A DNA stretch of 64,000 nucleotides from Actinoplanes sp. N902-109 (GTDB lineage Bacteria; Actinomycetota; Actinomycetes; Mycobacteriales; Micromonosporaceae), in NCBI RefSeq assembly GCF_000389965.1, contig NC_021191.1:1799501-1863500 (forward strand), read 5' to 3'. How positions within the stretch are numbered: the stretch's first letter is position 1; each line of letters opens with the position of its first letter. The notes below the pieces were generated by a model, which was given only the letters and a program-made list of their open reading frames with translations, had not been told where the DNA came from and ran no database searches. Shown here in pieces: positions 24,399 to 32,825 of the stretch. Position numbers and translations under genes: made by a program.

Positions 24399-24700
24399 GC
24401 GGTGTTGCTGCGTTCGCTGACCGCGTGGGGCCTGTCCGGGGTCAGTCTCGTTATCTCGACGCCCACCGCGGACTCGTGGGCGCGATCGGCGCCGCACGAT
24501 TGTCGACCAACTCGACACCATCGCCGTCGCGGCGCAGTTCACCCGGGTCCTGGACATGACCGGTGAACGGTTCCCGCCGCCTGCGACAACCTGCTCGCCC
24601 GCACCGCGTCCCCCAACCGAGCCGGGAAACAGGTCTGCTTGAACAACCCGCAAGAACGGCTGGACAAAGAGATCCGCCGCAGAGCCCCCCTCGCAACCCT
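24399..24700 (+). pseudogene. IS256 (Mutator)-family transposase remnant, frameshifted
   Basis: Transposase-like peptides appear in order in different frames: LLRSLTAWGLSGVSLVIS (24405-24458), DAHRGLVGAIGAA (about 24457-24500), a helical VDQLDTIAVAAQF segment (24499-24576), then NNPQERLDKEIRRR from 24642. The last two correspond to the conserved C-terminal part of Mutator-type transposases (N-P-Q/L-E-R-L-N-K-E-I-R/K-R-R). Frame changes and lost segments show it is dead; no terminal inverted repeats were identified. Confidence 0.7.
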
Positions 24701-24818
24701 GGCCACCAGCGAAGATGCGCCCCGACTGCACGCGACCCGGACGTGGTCGTGGAGTGCTGCGCGGAAATCCCGGGAATGCCGACATACTGATGTCGCGACG
24801 GGGATCGAGAGTGGGCGC

Positions 24819-25217
24819 ATGACCGAGAGCACGAACCCCACGACCACCGTCAACGCCCGGCAGTCGCTCGATCTGTGGCTGACGATGTGGAACAGCGACG
24901 GCAGCATCGCCCGGCAGATCTGCGCCGACGACTTCCGGATTCACTTCGCTGTGACCGAGCGCGACGGGTCGACCCCTGCGGACGACATCCGCACCGCCGA
25001 GGACTTCGCGAAGTATCTCGACTGGTGGCACGAGCAGAACCCGGGCGTCGTCTTCACCAGGGTGGCCGACGCCATCGACGGCGACCACGGCCGGCTGCTG
25101 TGGGACGTCGACGCGGACGGTAACCGGGCGGGCGGCGTCGACGTGTTCGACTTCGCCGCGGACGGCCGGGTCCGGCGGGTCTGGTCGGTCGGCGGACAGC
25201 GGAGCATGCGGAGCTGA
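24819..25217 (+). CDS. SnoaL-like / NTF2-fold protein
   Basis: 132 residues from ATG 24819. It has the small alpha+beta cone pattern of SnoaL-like proteins: SLDLWLTMWNSDGSIARQICADDFRIHFA, a helix AEDFAKYLDWWHEQNP, then strands GRLLWDVDADGNRAGGVDVF and GRVRRVWSVGG. Such folds act as small isomerases, cyclases or ligand binders. It is followed after 36 bases by a WYL-type regulator in the same direction, which may control it. It marks the right boundary of the decayed island. Confidence 0.75.
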   Translation: MTESTNPTTTVNARQSLDLWLTMWNSDGSIARQICADDFRIHFAVTERDGSTPADDIRTAEDFAKYLDWWHEQNPGVVFTRVADAIDGDHGRLLWDVDADGNRAGGVDVFDFAADGRVRRVWSVGGQRSMRS

Positions 25218-25253
25218 CACCCGGCCCGCGACCGCCTCTGCCAGACTTGCGGC

Positions 25254-25970
25254 ATGAAGCGGGCCGAGCGACAGTACGCCCTGGTCGACCTGCTCCGCGG
25301 AGCGCGCCGGCCCTGGTCCGCCGCTCGGCTCGCCGGCGAGTTCGGGGTGTCCGCGCGCACCATCGAACGCGACATCGGATCGCTCCAGCTTGCCGGGGTC
25401 CCCATCTATGCGGACCGCGGGGCAGCAGGCGGCTACTCGATCCTTCGGGAGTACTCGCTGCCGCCGCTGAACCTGTCCGCCGCCGAGTCGCTCGCGGTGC
25501 TCGCCGGGCTCGCACTCCTCGACTCCTCGCCGTACCAGGGTGCCGCCCGCCGCGCCCGCGCCAAGATCAACGCGGTCATGGCGGAGGAACATCGCTCTCC
25601 TGTACAGGACATGCTCGGGACGATGCGGGTGATCGACGCCGTCGCCGCGGCGGACGACGTGGTGCCGCTCGGGATGCTCTCCGACGTGATCGCCGCCCGG
25701 CGTGTGGTGCGGCTCACCTACCTGGGGGAGGACGAGGACGGCGGCCCGGATCGCACCACCAGCACCGTCCGCGACGTCGAGCCGATGGGGCTTCTCCGTG
25801 CGGGTGACGCCTGGCTGCTCACGGCTTGGTGCCGGCTCCGTGCTGCGATCCGGGGCTTCCGCATCGAGCGGATCACCCGGCTCGAGATCCTCGCCGAGGT
25901 CCCGCCACCCCGTGACCCCGCCCTCCTCGAGGCCGACCTCGCGCGGTGGCCGACCCGGCACCTCGGCTGA
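25254..25970 (+). CDS. WYL-domain transcriptional regulator (YafY/DeoR-like)
   Basis: 238 residues from ATG 25254. The N-terminal HTH_11-type domain (RQYALVDLLRGARRPWSAARLAGEFGVSARTIERDI) is followed by a WYL domain, here with the core VVRLTYLGEDEDGG and a ligand-loop region LLRAGDAWLLTAWCRLR. WYL proteins sense nucleic acids or small ligands. A CAGACT box at 25242-25247 ends 6 bases before the start, consistent with a leaderless transcript. Likely target: the SnoaL-like gene or nearby genes. Confidence 0.88.
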   Translation: MKRAERQYALVDLLRGARRPWSAARLAGEFGVSARTIERDIGSLQLAGVPIYADRGAAGGYSILREYSLPPLNLSAAESLAVLAGLALLDSSPYQGAARRARAKINAVMAEEHRSPVQDMLGTMRVIDAVAAADDVVPLGMLSDVIAARRVVRLTYLGEDEDGGPDRTTSTVRDVEPMGLLRAGDAWLLTAWCRLRAAIRGFRIERITRLEILAEVPPPRDPALLEADLARWPTRHLG

Positions 25971-25985
25971 GCCGCCGCCGTCCGG

Positions 25986-26495
25986 TCAGCGGGTCTCGGC
26001 GGTGGCGACGATGGTGGCGCGGGCGAGGGTGTGGCCGGCCATGGTGAAGGTCAGGAAGGCCGGGGTGCTTTCGGCCGGTACGCCGAGGTCCTCGACGTCG
26101 AGGGCGTGCACGGTGATGAAGTAGCGGTGTTCACCGTCGCCGGCCGGCGGGGCCGCGCCGATGTACTGCGGCAGCCGGGCGTCGTTGGGGAGCTGGACCG
26201 CGCCCTGCGGGAGCTCGGCGCCCGCCGGGAGCGAGGTCACCGCTGCGGGGATGTTGAACACGGCCCAGTGCCAGAAGCCCGACATCGACGGCGCGTCGGC
26301 GTCGAAGACGGTCACCGCGTAGCTCCTGGTGCCCTCGGGGGCTTCGGACCAGGTCAGGTCGGGGGAGAGGTCCTGGCCGCCGGGGATGCCGAAGGCGCCG
26401 GAGCGCTGGGCCAGCGGGAGGGGCCGGCCGTCGACGGCCGCGGTGCTCTTCAGCTCGAAGCTGGGGACCTGCGGGAGACGGGCGAACGGGTTCAT
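25986..26495 (-). CDS. YbhB/YbcL family (PEBP-like) protein
   Basis: 169 residues from ATG 26495, with AGGAG upstream. It has the phosphatidylethanolamine-binding-protein fold of bacterial Raf-kinase-inhibitor-like proteins: GIPGGQDLSPDLTWSEAP, then SYAVTVFDADAPSMSGFWHWAVFNIP (the ligand-site D-x-D-A-P and H-W) and YIGAAPPAGDGEHRYFITVHAL. Function in bacteria is not well known. It is divergent from an HTH regulator 135 bases away, a pair that suggests control by that regulator. Confidence 0.93.
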   Translation of the reverse strand: MNPFARLPQVPSFELKSTAAVDGRPLPLAQRSGAFGIPGGQDLSPDLTWSEAPEGTRSYAVTVFDADAPSMSGFWHWAVFNIPAAVTSLPAGAELPQGAVQLPNDARLPQYIGAAPPAGDGEHRYFITVHALDVEDLGVPAESTPAFLTFTMAGHTLARATIVATAETR

Positions 26496-26630
26496 GGTGA
26501 TGCTCCTGTCCAGTGGTGTTGGGCAACCACCGACAAGCTTGCGAACTGCGCCCCCGGGCAGGGAGATCCTCGGCAGCCTGGTATCCGGAGTGCCACGGTA
26601 AATGCCGGGTGATCGCGGAGACTGGACACC

Positions 26631-27476
26631 ATGGCAGCGCCCCGATCCGCGAACCGCCCCGAATTGTCCGCCTTCCTGCGGGCCATGCGGTCGCGCCTGC
26701 GGCCCGAGGACGTGGGGCTGCCGACGTTCGGCCGGCGCCGCACGCCGGGGCTGCGGCGTCAGGAGGTTGCGCAGCTCGCCGCCGTCAGCATCGACTGGTA
26801 CATCCGCCTGGAGCAGGGCCGCGTCGGTGTCCCCGGCACCGCTGTGCTGGACGCGGTGGCCGGGGCGCTGCAGCTGTCCGAGGTCGAACGGCATCACCTG
26901 CACCTGATCGCCCGGGGTGAGGCCCCGCCGGCCCGGCACGTACCGGCCCCGGCGAGCAGCTCGTTGCGGACGATGTTGCACAGCATGCCGACGACGCCCG
27001 CCTGGATCGTGGACTTCCGGTTCGATGTCCTTGCCCGCAACGCGGCGGCGGTCGCCTTGTTCGGCCCGGGCTTCATGGTCGGTACCAACACGACGGAACC
27101 GCTCTTCCTCGATCCCGGCGCCCGCGACTTCCAGCTCGACTGGGACCGGATCGCCCGCGAGCACGTCGGCAACCTGCGGGCCAACCTGGCCCGGCACCCG
27201 GGCGACCCGCGGCTCGAGGAACTGGTCACCGGTCTGCGCCGGGGGAGCAGGGAGTTCGCGACCTGGTGGGACGACCAGACGGTGCAGGAACGGACGAACG
27301 GCACCAAGCGCCTCCTGCACCCGGTTGCCGGGGTCATGACCGTGCGCTACGACGTGCTGGCCGTGCAGGACGGATCGGAGCAGCGCCTGTCGGTCGTCAC
27401 CCCGGCGGACGCGCACGCCGAGGAGGCATTGCGGTCGCTCATCTTCCAGCAGACCAAGCTGCATGCGGTGAACTGA
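26631..27476 (+). CDS. HTH regulator with MmyB-like ligand domain
   Basis: 281 residues. The N-terminal XRE-type HTH, with GLPTFGRRRTPGLRRQEVAQLAAVSIDWYIRLEQGR, is the hallmark of the actinobacterial MmyB-like family. The C-terminal half (about residues 105-270) is a PAS-like MmyB ligand domain with PAWIVDFRFDVLARNAAA and ATWWDDQTVQ segments. It is divergent from the PEBP gene, which it probably regulates. Its 3' end overlaps the convergent LysR gene by 38 bases. Confidence 0.92.
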   Translation: MAAPRSANRPELSAFLRAMRSRLRPEDVGLPTFGRRRTPGLRRQEVAQLAAVSIDWYIRLEQGRVGVPGTAVLDAVAGALQLSEVERHHLHLIARGEAPPARHVPAPASSSLRTMLHSMPTTPAWIVDFRFDVLARNAAAVALFGPGFMVGTNTTEPLFLDPGARDFQLDWDRIAREHVGNLRANLARHPGDPRLEELVTGLRRGSREFATWWDDQTVQERTNGTKRLLHPVAGVMTVRYDVLAVQDGSEQRLSVVTPADAHAEEALRSLIFQQTKLHAVN

Positions 27477-28323
27477 CCCCGGCGTCGGCGACGTCCCTGG
27501 CCGCGCGGACGAAGGCGGCCACCGCCGGGGAGCGGGACCCGGCCGGCCAGGCCACGGCCAGCGTCACCGGGTCCACATCCTCGACCGCGCGGTAGGCGAT
27601 GCCGGGCCGGGGGAACCGATCGGCCACCCATTCCGGCAGGAAGAACACGATGTTGCCGAGCTCCACCAGGTTGAAGATCTGCGAGAGGTCGAAGGCGCTG
27701 CGGTAGCCGGGCGGCGAGGTGGACCGGGGACCCCGGTCGGCGGCCGAGCCGTCCGGCAGCCGGCGCCCGGCGAGGTCGCTCAGCCGGAGGCTGGTGCGGG
27801 CGGCCAGCGGATCGGCAGCCGCCAGTGCCACCAGCCGAGGGGCGGTGAGCAGCGGCTCGGAGTCCAGCCCGCGATCGTCGAACGGCGTCGGCAGCAGCGC
27901 GACGTCGGCGCGCCCGTCGTGCAGCGCCGGCACCTGCTCGCCGCGCCCGCCGAGCTGGAGCTCGACGGGCAGCGCGTCGTACCGCTCGAGGATCCCGGGC
28001 AGCAGGCCGGCGTCGAAGTCGGCTTTGAGGGCCAGGCGCAGAACGGGTTCGGACTGACCGGCGCGCCGGGCCCGGCGGGCGGCCGCGGCGACCGCGGCCA
28101 GCGCGACCCGGGCATCGGCCAGCAGCGTCTCGGCGGCCGGGGTGAGCGTGACCTGGCGCGTGGTGCGCACGAACAGCTGGACGCCGAGCTGGCGTTCGAG
28201 AACGCGGATCGCCTTGGACAGCGGGGGTTGCGCCATCCCGAGCCGCTCGGCGGCCCGACCGAAGTGCCGTTCCTCGGCCACCGCGACGAAGTAGCGCAGC
28301 TGCCGGGTCTCCAGCTCACTCAT
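27439..28323 (-). CDS. LysR-family regulator
   Basis: 294 residues from ATG 28323. N-terminal winged helix: RQLRYFVAVAEERHFGRAAERLGMAQPPLSKAIRVLE, with LGVQLFVRTTRQVTLTPA as the recognition/linker part, then the substrate-binding-like effector domain. It is divergent from the NmrA-family gene with 69 bases between them, the usual arrangement for a LysR activator and its target. Confidence 0.94.
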   Translation of the reverse strand: MSELETRQLRYFVAVAEERHFGRAAERLGMAQPPLSKAIRVLERQLGVQLFVRTTRQVTLTPAAETLLADARVALAAVAAAARRARRAGQSEPVLRLALKADFDAGLLPGILERYDALPVELQLGGRGEQVPALHDGRADVALLPTPFDDRGLDSEPLLTAPRLVALAAADPLAARTSLRLSDLAGRRLPDGSAADRGPRSTSPPGYRSAFDLSQIFNLVELGNIVFFLPEWVADRFPRPGIAYRAVEDVDPVTLAVAWPAGSRSPAVAAFVRAARDVADAGVSSPHAAWSAGR

Positions 28324-28392
28324 ACCGGCAGAGTATCAATCAAGACGGAGACGATCTTTCCGTCGTACGGCCGGAGCGCCTTGACTGAGGCA

Positions 28393-29277
28393 ATGTTCGT
28401 CATCACCGCACCAACCGCAAGCATCAGCAGCCAGCTCGTCCGGCACCTGCTCGACGCGGGTGCACCCGTACGGGTCGTGGCCCGCGACCCGGCCCGGCTG
28501 GCACCGGACGTGGCCGAGCGCGTCGAGATCGTCCGCGGCTCGCACCGTGACCCGGCGGTCGTGGCCGCGGCCCTCCCCGGCGCCGAAGCGGTGTTCTGGC
28601 TGGTCCCGCCCGACCCGCGAGCGGAAACCCTGGAGGCCGCCTTCACCGGCTTCTCCCGGGCCGCCGTCGAGGGGTTCACCGCCCACCGCGTCGGGCGGGT
28701 GGTCGGCGTCTCGGCGCTGGGGCGCGACACTCCCGTGGCCGACCGGGCGGGGTACACCACGGCGGCGCGGGCCATGGACGACCTGATCGCCGCCACCGGG
28801 GTGCCCTACCGGGCGCTGACCATGCCGTCCTTCATGGACAACGTGCTGCGCCAGGTCGTCCCGATCACCACGCGGGGCTTGTTCACCGGGCCGTACGAGC
28901 CGGATGTCGCCATGCCGTCGATCGCCACCCGGGACATCGCCGAGGCCGCTGCCCGGGTGCTGCTCGACGACACCTGGACCGGGTTCGCCGAGGTGCCGCT
29001 GCTCGGCCCGGAGGACCTGACGTACGACCGGATGGCCGCCGTCATGGCCGACGTGCTGGGCCGCCCGGTGCGCTACCAGCAGCTGCCGGTCGCGGAGGTG
29101 AAGGCGGGCGCGCTGCGGACGGGCGCCTCCGAGGCGATGGCCCAGGGCCGGATCGACATGGCCCTGGCCAAGAACGCCGGGCTGGACAACGGTGTGCCGC
29201 GTACCCCGGAGAACACCACCCCGACCACGTTCCGCCAGTGGTGCCTCGACGTGCTGAAGCCGGCCGCCGATGCCTGA
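28393..29277 (+). CDS. NmrA/SDR-a family NAD(P)-binding protein
   Basis: 294 residues from ATG 28393. It belongs to the atypical SDR group (NmrA, NAD(P)H azoreductase-like, quinone reductase-like). The nucleotide loop is FVITAPTASISSQLVRHLL, with the glycine motif replaced by TAPTAS, an oddity compared with GATGxxG. VRVVARDPARLA is the adenine-side segment and RVVGVSALGRDTP takes the place of the Y-x-x-x-K region. It is probably controlled by the divergent LysR and overlaps the hydrolase gene by 8 bases, forming a two-gene operon. Confidence 0.85.
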   Translation: MFVITAPTASISSQLVRHLLDAGAPVRVVARDPARLAPDVAERVEIVRGSHRDPAVVAAALPGAEAVFWLVPPDPRAETLEAAFTGFSRAAVEGFTAHRVGRVVGVSALGRDTPVADRAGYTTAARAMDDLIAATGVPYRALTMPSFMDNVLRQVVPITTRGLFTGPYEPDVAMPSIATRDIAEAAARVLLDDTWTGFAEVPLLGPEDLTYDRMAAVMADVLGRPVRYQQLPVAEVKAGALRTGASEAMAQGRIDMALAKNAGLDNGVPRTPENTTPTTFRQWCLDVLKPAADA

Positions 29278-30166
29278 TCTCGCCGCCATCGCCGACGCCT
29301 TCGTCCGGGTGCCGCGCTCACCCGTGCTGCACCGGCCGTCGGTCCCGTACGAGACCGTCACGTTCCCGGCCACCGACGGCGTGCCGCTGGAGGGCTGGTT
29401 CATCCCCGCCCCCGGCGCCGACAAGCTGATCATCGCCAACCACCCGATGGGCTTCACCCGCTCCGGCATGCCCACCCACCTCGAGCCCTGGCACTCGGTC
29501 TGGGCGCCCAGCGGCAACGGCTTCGAGGTGAACTTCGTGCCGGACTACCGGATCCTGCATGCCGCCGGGTATGCCGTGCTCGCCTACGACCTGCGCAATC
29601 ATGGGCTCAGCGGGTCGGCTCACGGTGGCGTGGTCGCCGGCGGGATCTTCGAGGCACGCGATGTCGTGGGATCCCTGACGTATGCGCGCCGGCGCCCCGA
29701 CACCCGGGACATGACGATCGGCCTGTTCAGCCGGTGCATGGGTGCCACATCCACGTTCGCCGCCATGGCACAGTGCCCGGCGGCCTTCGAGGGGGTGGCG
29801 GCGCTGGTCGCCCCGCAACCGGTGACCTCACGCAACATCATGATCCGGCGGCTGGCCCTGCTGGGCATGGCCGACCGGTTCGAGGAGCTGGAGCGGCTCG
29901 TTGTCGAGCGGGCCGGCGTGGAGCTCGCCATCGCCGCCCGGGTGCCGGTGGAGTGGGCGCGGCAGGTGCGGGTGCCCACGTTCCTCTACCAGGTGCACGA
30001 TGACGTGCTGACCACGCCCGGGGACGTCCAGGCCATGTACGACGCCATCCCCCTGGCCGACAAGGCGTTGCACTGGATCGAGGGCACCACCGCCCGCTGG
30101 GACGGCTACCTGGAGTTCCAGCGCCGCCCGGAGCCGATGCTCGACTGGTTCGCCAAGCACCTGTGA
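29270..30166 (+). CDS. Alpha/beta-hydrolase
   Basis: 298 residues from ATG 29270, overlapping the end of the NmrA-like gene. An alpha/beta-hydrolase pattern is seen: a strand TVTFPATDGVPLEGWFIP, the oxyanion region IIANHPMG, AVLAYDLRNHGLSG, and a nucleophile-elbow-like GLFSRCMGATSTFAA in which Cys or Ser occupies the elbow (G-x-C/S-x-G is atypical here, reading SRCMG). Late Asp and His positions lie in LYQVHDDVLTTPGD and LHWIEG. The unusual elbow makes a cysteine-nucleophile hydrolase of the dienelactone-hydrolase type possible. Substrate unknown. Confidence 0.82.
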   Translation: MPDLAAIADAFVRVPRSPVLHRPSVPYETVTFPATDGVPLEGWFIPAPGADKLIIANHPMGFTRSGMPTHLEPWHSVWAPSGNGFEVNFVPDYRILHAAGYAVLAYDLRNHGLSGSAHGGVVAGGIFEARDVVGSLTYARRRPDTRDMTIGLFSRCMGATSTFAAMAQCPAAFEGVAALVAPQPVTSRNIMIRRLALLGMADRFEELERLVVERAGVELAIAARVPVEWARQVRVPTFLYQVHDDVLTTPGDVQAMYDAIPLADKALHWIEGTTARWDGYLEFQRRPEPMLDWFAKHL

Positions 30167-30175
30167 CGGCGTGGC

Positions 30176-30640
30176 TCAGGCGTGTGGCAGCAGGCCCGGG
30201 GCTGGATCGCTGACCTGCTGGAAGATGACCGAGGTGCGGAAGCCGGTGACCTCCCGGCGCTTGCTGAGCCGGTCGAGCAGGAAGGCGTGCAGGGCGTCGA
30301 GGTCGGGCACGCCGACGTGCAGCAGGAAGTCGTCGCCGCCGCCGAGCACGAAGACGCTGAGCACCTCGGGCATGGCCGCCGCCGAGGCCTTGAAGGCGTC
30401 GATGACCGCCCGGCTCAACGGTCGCACCTGCACCGACACCATGGCCTGGCAGCCCCGGTTGAGCGCGGCCGGGTCGATGGCGGCGTGATAGCCGCGGATC
30501 ACGCCGCGCCGGGTCAGCGCCCGCACCCGTTCCAGGCAGGTCGACGGGGCGATGCCGAGTTGCCGCGCCAGCTCCCGGTTCGACAACCGGGCATCTGACT
30601 GGAGCAGGCCGACAAGTCGCGCGTCTAATTCGTCCACCAC
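30176..30640 (-). CDS. Lrp/AsnC-family regulator
   Basis: 154 residues. N-terminal HTH: LDARLVGLLQSDARLSNRELARQLGIAPSTCLERVRAL; C-terminal RAM domain with VRPLSRAVIDAFKASAAAMPEVLSVFVLGGGDDFLLHV, the amino-acid-binding module. It is divergent from an amino-acid permease gene 76 bases away, so it most likely regulates that transporter in response to an amino acid. Confidence 0.94.
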   Translation of the reverse strand: MVDELDARLVGLLQSDARLSNRELARQLGIAPSTCLERVRALTRRGVIRGYHAAIDPAALNRGCQAMVSVQVRPLSRAVIDAFKASAAAMPEVLSVFVLGGGDDFLLHVGVPDLDALHAFLLDRLSKRREVTGFRTSVIFQQVSDPAPGLLPHA

Positions 30641-30716
30641 CCCATATTTCCACCCCGATTCGGCCGTACGTTCGGAGCAAGCCCTCCCGCACCGAACGTC
30701 TGATTAGCGTCGGGGC

Positions 30717-31949
30717 GTGACAAGACATCGGCTGGGCGTATGGCAGGGAACGGCGACGGTGCTCGGCGGGGTCCTCGGGCCGGGCATGCTGGTCCTCCCG
30801 CACCTGGCGGCCCGGGCGGCGGGCCCGGGTTCGGTACTCGCGTGGGCGGCGCTGATCGTGGTCAGCCTGCCGGTCGCCGTCACGTTCGCGCTGCTGGGCC
30901 TGCGGCACCCGGACGGCGGGGGCGTCGCCCACTATGCCGGGGTGGCGCTCGGGCGGTGGGCGTACGCCATCGTGGGGTGGTGGTTCTTCACGGCCGTGCC
31001 GATCGGCATCCTGGCCGGGGCGCTCGCCGGCGGGATCTACGCGGCGGACGCCTTCGGCTGGGACGGCCGGTCTGCCGCGGTGATCGCGCTCGTCGTGCTG
31101 GCGCTGGCCTTCACCGCCAACGCGGCGGGCCTGCGCACCAGCGGGCGCGTGCAGGTCATGATGGTGGGCCTGCTGGTCACCGTGCTGACCGCAGCCGTCG
31201 TGGCGAGCCTGCCCGCCGTCCGGGCCGAGCGGTTCCAGCCGTTCCTGCCACACGGCTGGGCCGGGGTGGGCAACGCCATCGGCGTGCTCATCTTTGCGTT
31301 CGTGGGCTGGGAGGCCGCCAGCCACCTGTCGGCCGAGTTCGCGGGCCGGCGCCTGCTGACCGCCACCGGCCTCACCCTGGCCGCGATCACGGTGCTCTAC
31401 CTGGGCGTGGCGATCACGGCGGCCGGGTCCGGCGCGGCGGACTCGCCGGTACCGCTGACGACCATGCTGACCACCCGGCTCGGCGGCATCGCCCGGCCGT
31501 TGACCGGTACGGCGGCCCTGGTGCTCACCTTCGGCGCGGTCAACACCTACCTCGCCGGGGCGTCCCGGCTCGGCAGCTCCCTCGCCCGGCAGCGGCTGCT
31601 GTCCCGCCGGGCCGCCACCCCGCTGCGCAGCCTCGTCGTGCTGGCCGCGGCGGTCGTCCTCGCCGGCGCCGCCACCCTGCTGTTCTCCATCGGGCTGGAC
31701 CCGCTGCTCCGCGCCACCGCCGCCTGCCTGGGCGCGGTGATGTTCCTCGGCGCGCTGGCCGCGATCCGGCTGCTGCCCGGCGGCCGGTCCCGGGCCGTCG
31801 CCATCGCCGGCGCCACGCTGACCGGAGCCACCCTGCTGCTCAGCGGCGCCTACCTGGTGGTGCCGGGCATCATCGCCATCGCCGGGCTGGCCGCCGTCAC
31901 CGTGCAGCCGGGAAACACCCGCACAGGCACGGATGCGGTGCTGACATAG
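30717..31949 (+). CDS. APC-family amino-acid permease (YjeH-like)
   Basis: 410 residues from GTG 30717 with about 12 membrane spans. N-terminal GTATVLGGVLGPGMLVLP is the unwound first-helix motif of APC transporters. The length and the shortened C-terminus are like YjeH (exporter of Met and branched-chain amino acids) rather than full-length 450-residue importers. A TAGCGT box lies about 6 bases before the start (leaderless type). It is divergent from the Lrp gene, which supports amino-acid efflux or uptake under Lrp-type control. Confidence 0.9.
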   Translation: MTRHRLGVWQGTATVLGGVLGPGMLVLPHLAARAAGPGSVLAWAALIVVSLPVAVTFALLGLRHPDGGGVAHYAGVALGRWAYAIVGWWFFTAVPIGILAGALAGGIYAADAFGWDGRSAAVIALVVLALAFTANAAGLRTSGRVQVMMVGLLVTVLTAAVVASLPAVRAERFQPFLPHGWAGVGNAIGVLIFAFVGWEAASHLSAEFAGRRLLTATGLTLAAITVLYLGVAITAAGSGAADSPVPLTTMLTTRLGGIARPLTGTAALVLTFGAVNTYLAGASRLGSSLARQRLLSRRAATPLRSLVVLAAAVVLAGAATLLFSIGLDPLLRATAACLGAVMFLGALAAIRLLPGGRSRAVAIAGATLTGATLLLSGAYLVVPGIIAIAGLAAVTVQPGNTRTGTDAVLT

Positions 31950-31958
31950 GTTGCTCTG

Positions 31959-32825
31959 GTGGATCTTGTAGCGAGCTGTGCTGCGTTCGTGGCGGTGAGC
32001 CGGGCCGGCAGCTTCACCCGGGGCGCCGCCGCGGCGGGCATCCCGCAGCCGGTGGCCAGCCGTCGCATCGCCGCGCTGGAGCAGCATCTGGGCACCCCGG
32101 TGCTGGACCGGACGTCGCGCTCGGTGGTGCTGACCCCGTTCGGCCGGGACATGCTGCCGGCCGCCCAACGCCTCGTCGACCTGGCGGACGCTATCCAGGA
32201 CGACGCCGAGCGGGCCCGGCGGCGCACCGTCGAGCTTGCGGTGCCGGTCGGCTGGCCGGCACCGGCGCTGGCCCGGTTGATCGCGGCCGGGCATGCTGAC
32301 GGGCTGTACTTCGACGTCGTACCGGCCGGGCCCGGCCAGCGCGCCGAGATGCTGCGCGCCCGCGAGGTGCACGCCGCCGTCGTCGCGGTGCCGCCCGGCG
32401 ACGGCGGCTGGACGGTGCCGCTCGGGCTGGCCTCGGCCGACCCCGGCACCAGCGGCTATCTGGACAGCCTGCGTCCGGCCCGCGGCGACGCCACCGCCCC
32501 GCGCCGGGTGTGGGTGCAGCCCGAGGACGCCGTCCCGCATGTGCTCGACCGGCTGGTGCGCCTGGGCAACGCCGTCGGCCTGCAAGCCTCGCAGGTACGA
32601 ACGGCGCGCACCGTGCCCGGCGCGGTGGCCCGGGTGCTCAGCGAACAGGACCTGCTGCTGTGCTCGCCCGTGGAAGCGGGCACCTTCGGGCTGTCCTGGC
32701 GGCCTGTCGAGGAGGAGTCGTTCCGTCGTGGCTATACGGTGCTGTCCGCCGTACCCAAGGATGCCATGCGGATGCGCACCGCGCTGCACACCGCCGTCGC
32801 GGAATGCCTGGGGGTCCAGCCGTGA
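31959..32825 (+). CDS. LysR-family regulator
   Basis: 288 residues from GTG 31959; a TAGGTT box ends 6 bases upstream, again a leaderless arrangement. HTH: CAAFVAVSRAGSFTRGAAAAGIPQPVASRRIAALEQHLG, with LDRTSRSVVLTPFG as the linker. The effector domain is present but poorly conserved. The stop overlaps the beta-lactamase-like gene (GTGA), so it is coupled to that gene rather than divergent from it, which is less usual for LysR proteins. Confidence 0.9.
   Translation: MDLVASCAAFVAVSRAGSFTRGAAAAGIPQPVASRRIAALEQHLGTPVLDRTSRSVVLTPFGRDMLPAAQRLVDLADAIQDDAERARRRTVELAVPVGWPAPALARLIAAGHADGLYFDVVPAGPGQRAEMLRAREVHAAVVAVPPGDGGWTVPLGLASADPGTSGYLDSLRPARGDATAPRRVWVQPEDAVPHVLDRLVRLGNAVGLQASQVRTARTVPGAVARVLSEQDLLLCSPVEAGTFGLSWRPVEEESFRRGYTVLSAVPKDAMRMRTALHTAVAECLGVQP

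Noticed and set aside
25986..27464. A 492-codon minus-strand frame across the PEBP and HTH genes
   Set aside because: Only its last 169 codons are the real PEBP gene; the rest is antisense to the HTH regulator.
29838..32789. A 983-codon minus-strand frame across hydrolase, Lrp, permease and LysR genes
   Set aside because: Its translation is a Gly/Arg/Gln/His-rich artefact; the named genes on both strands have clear family motifs.
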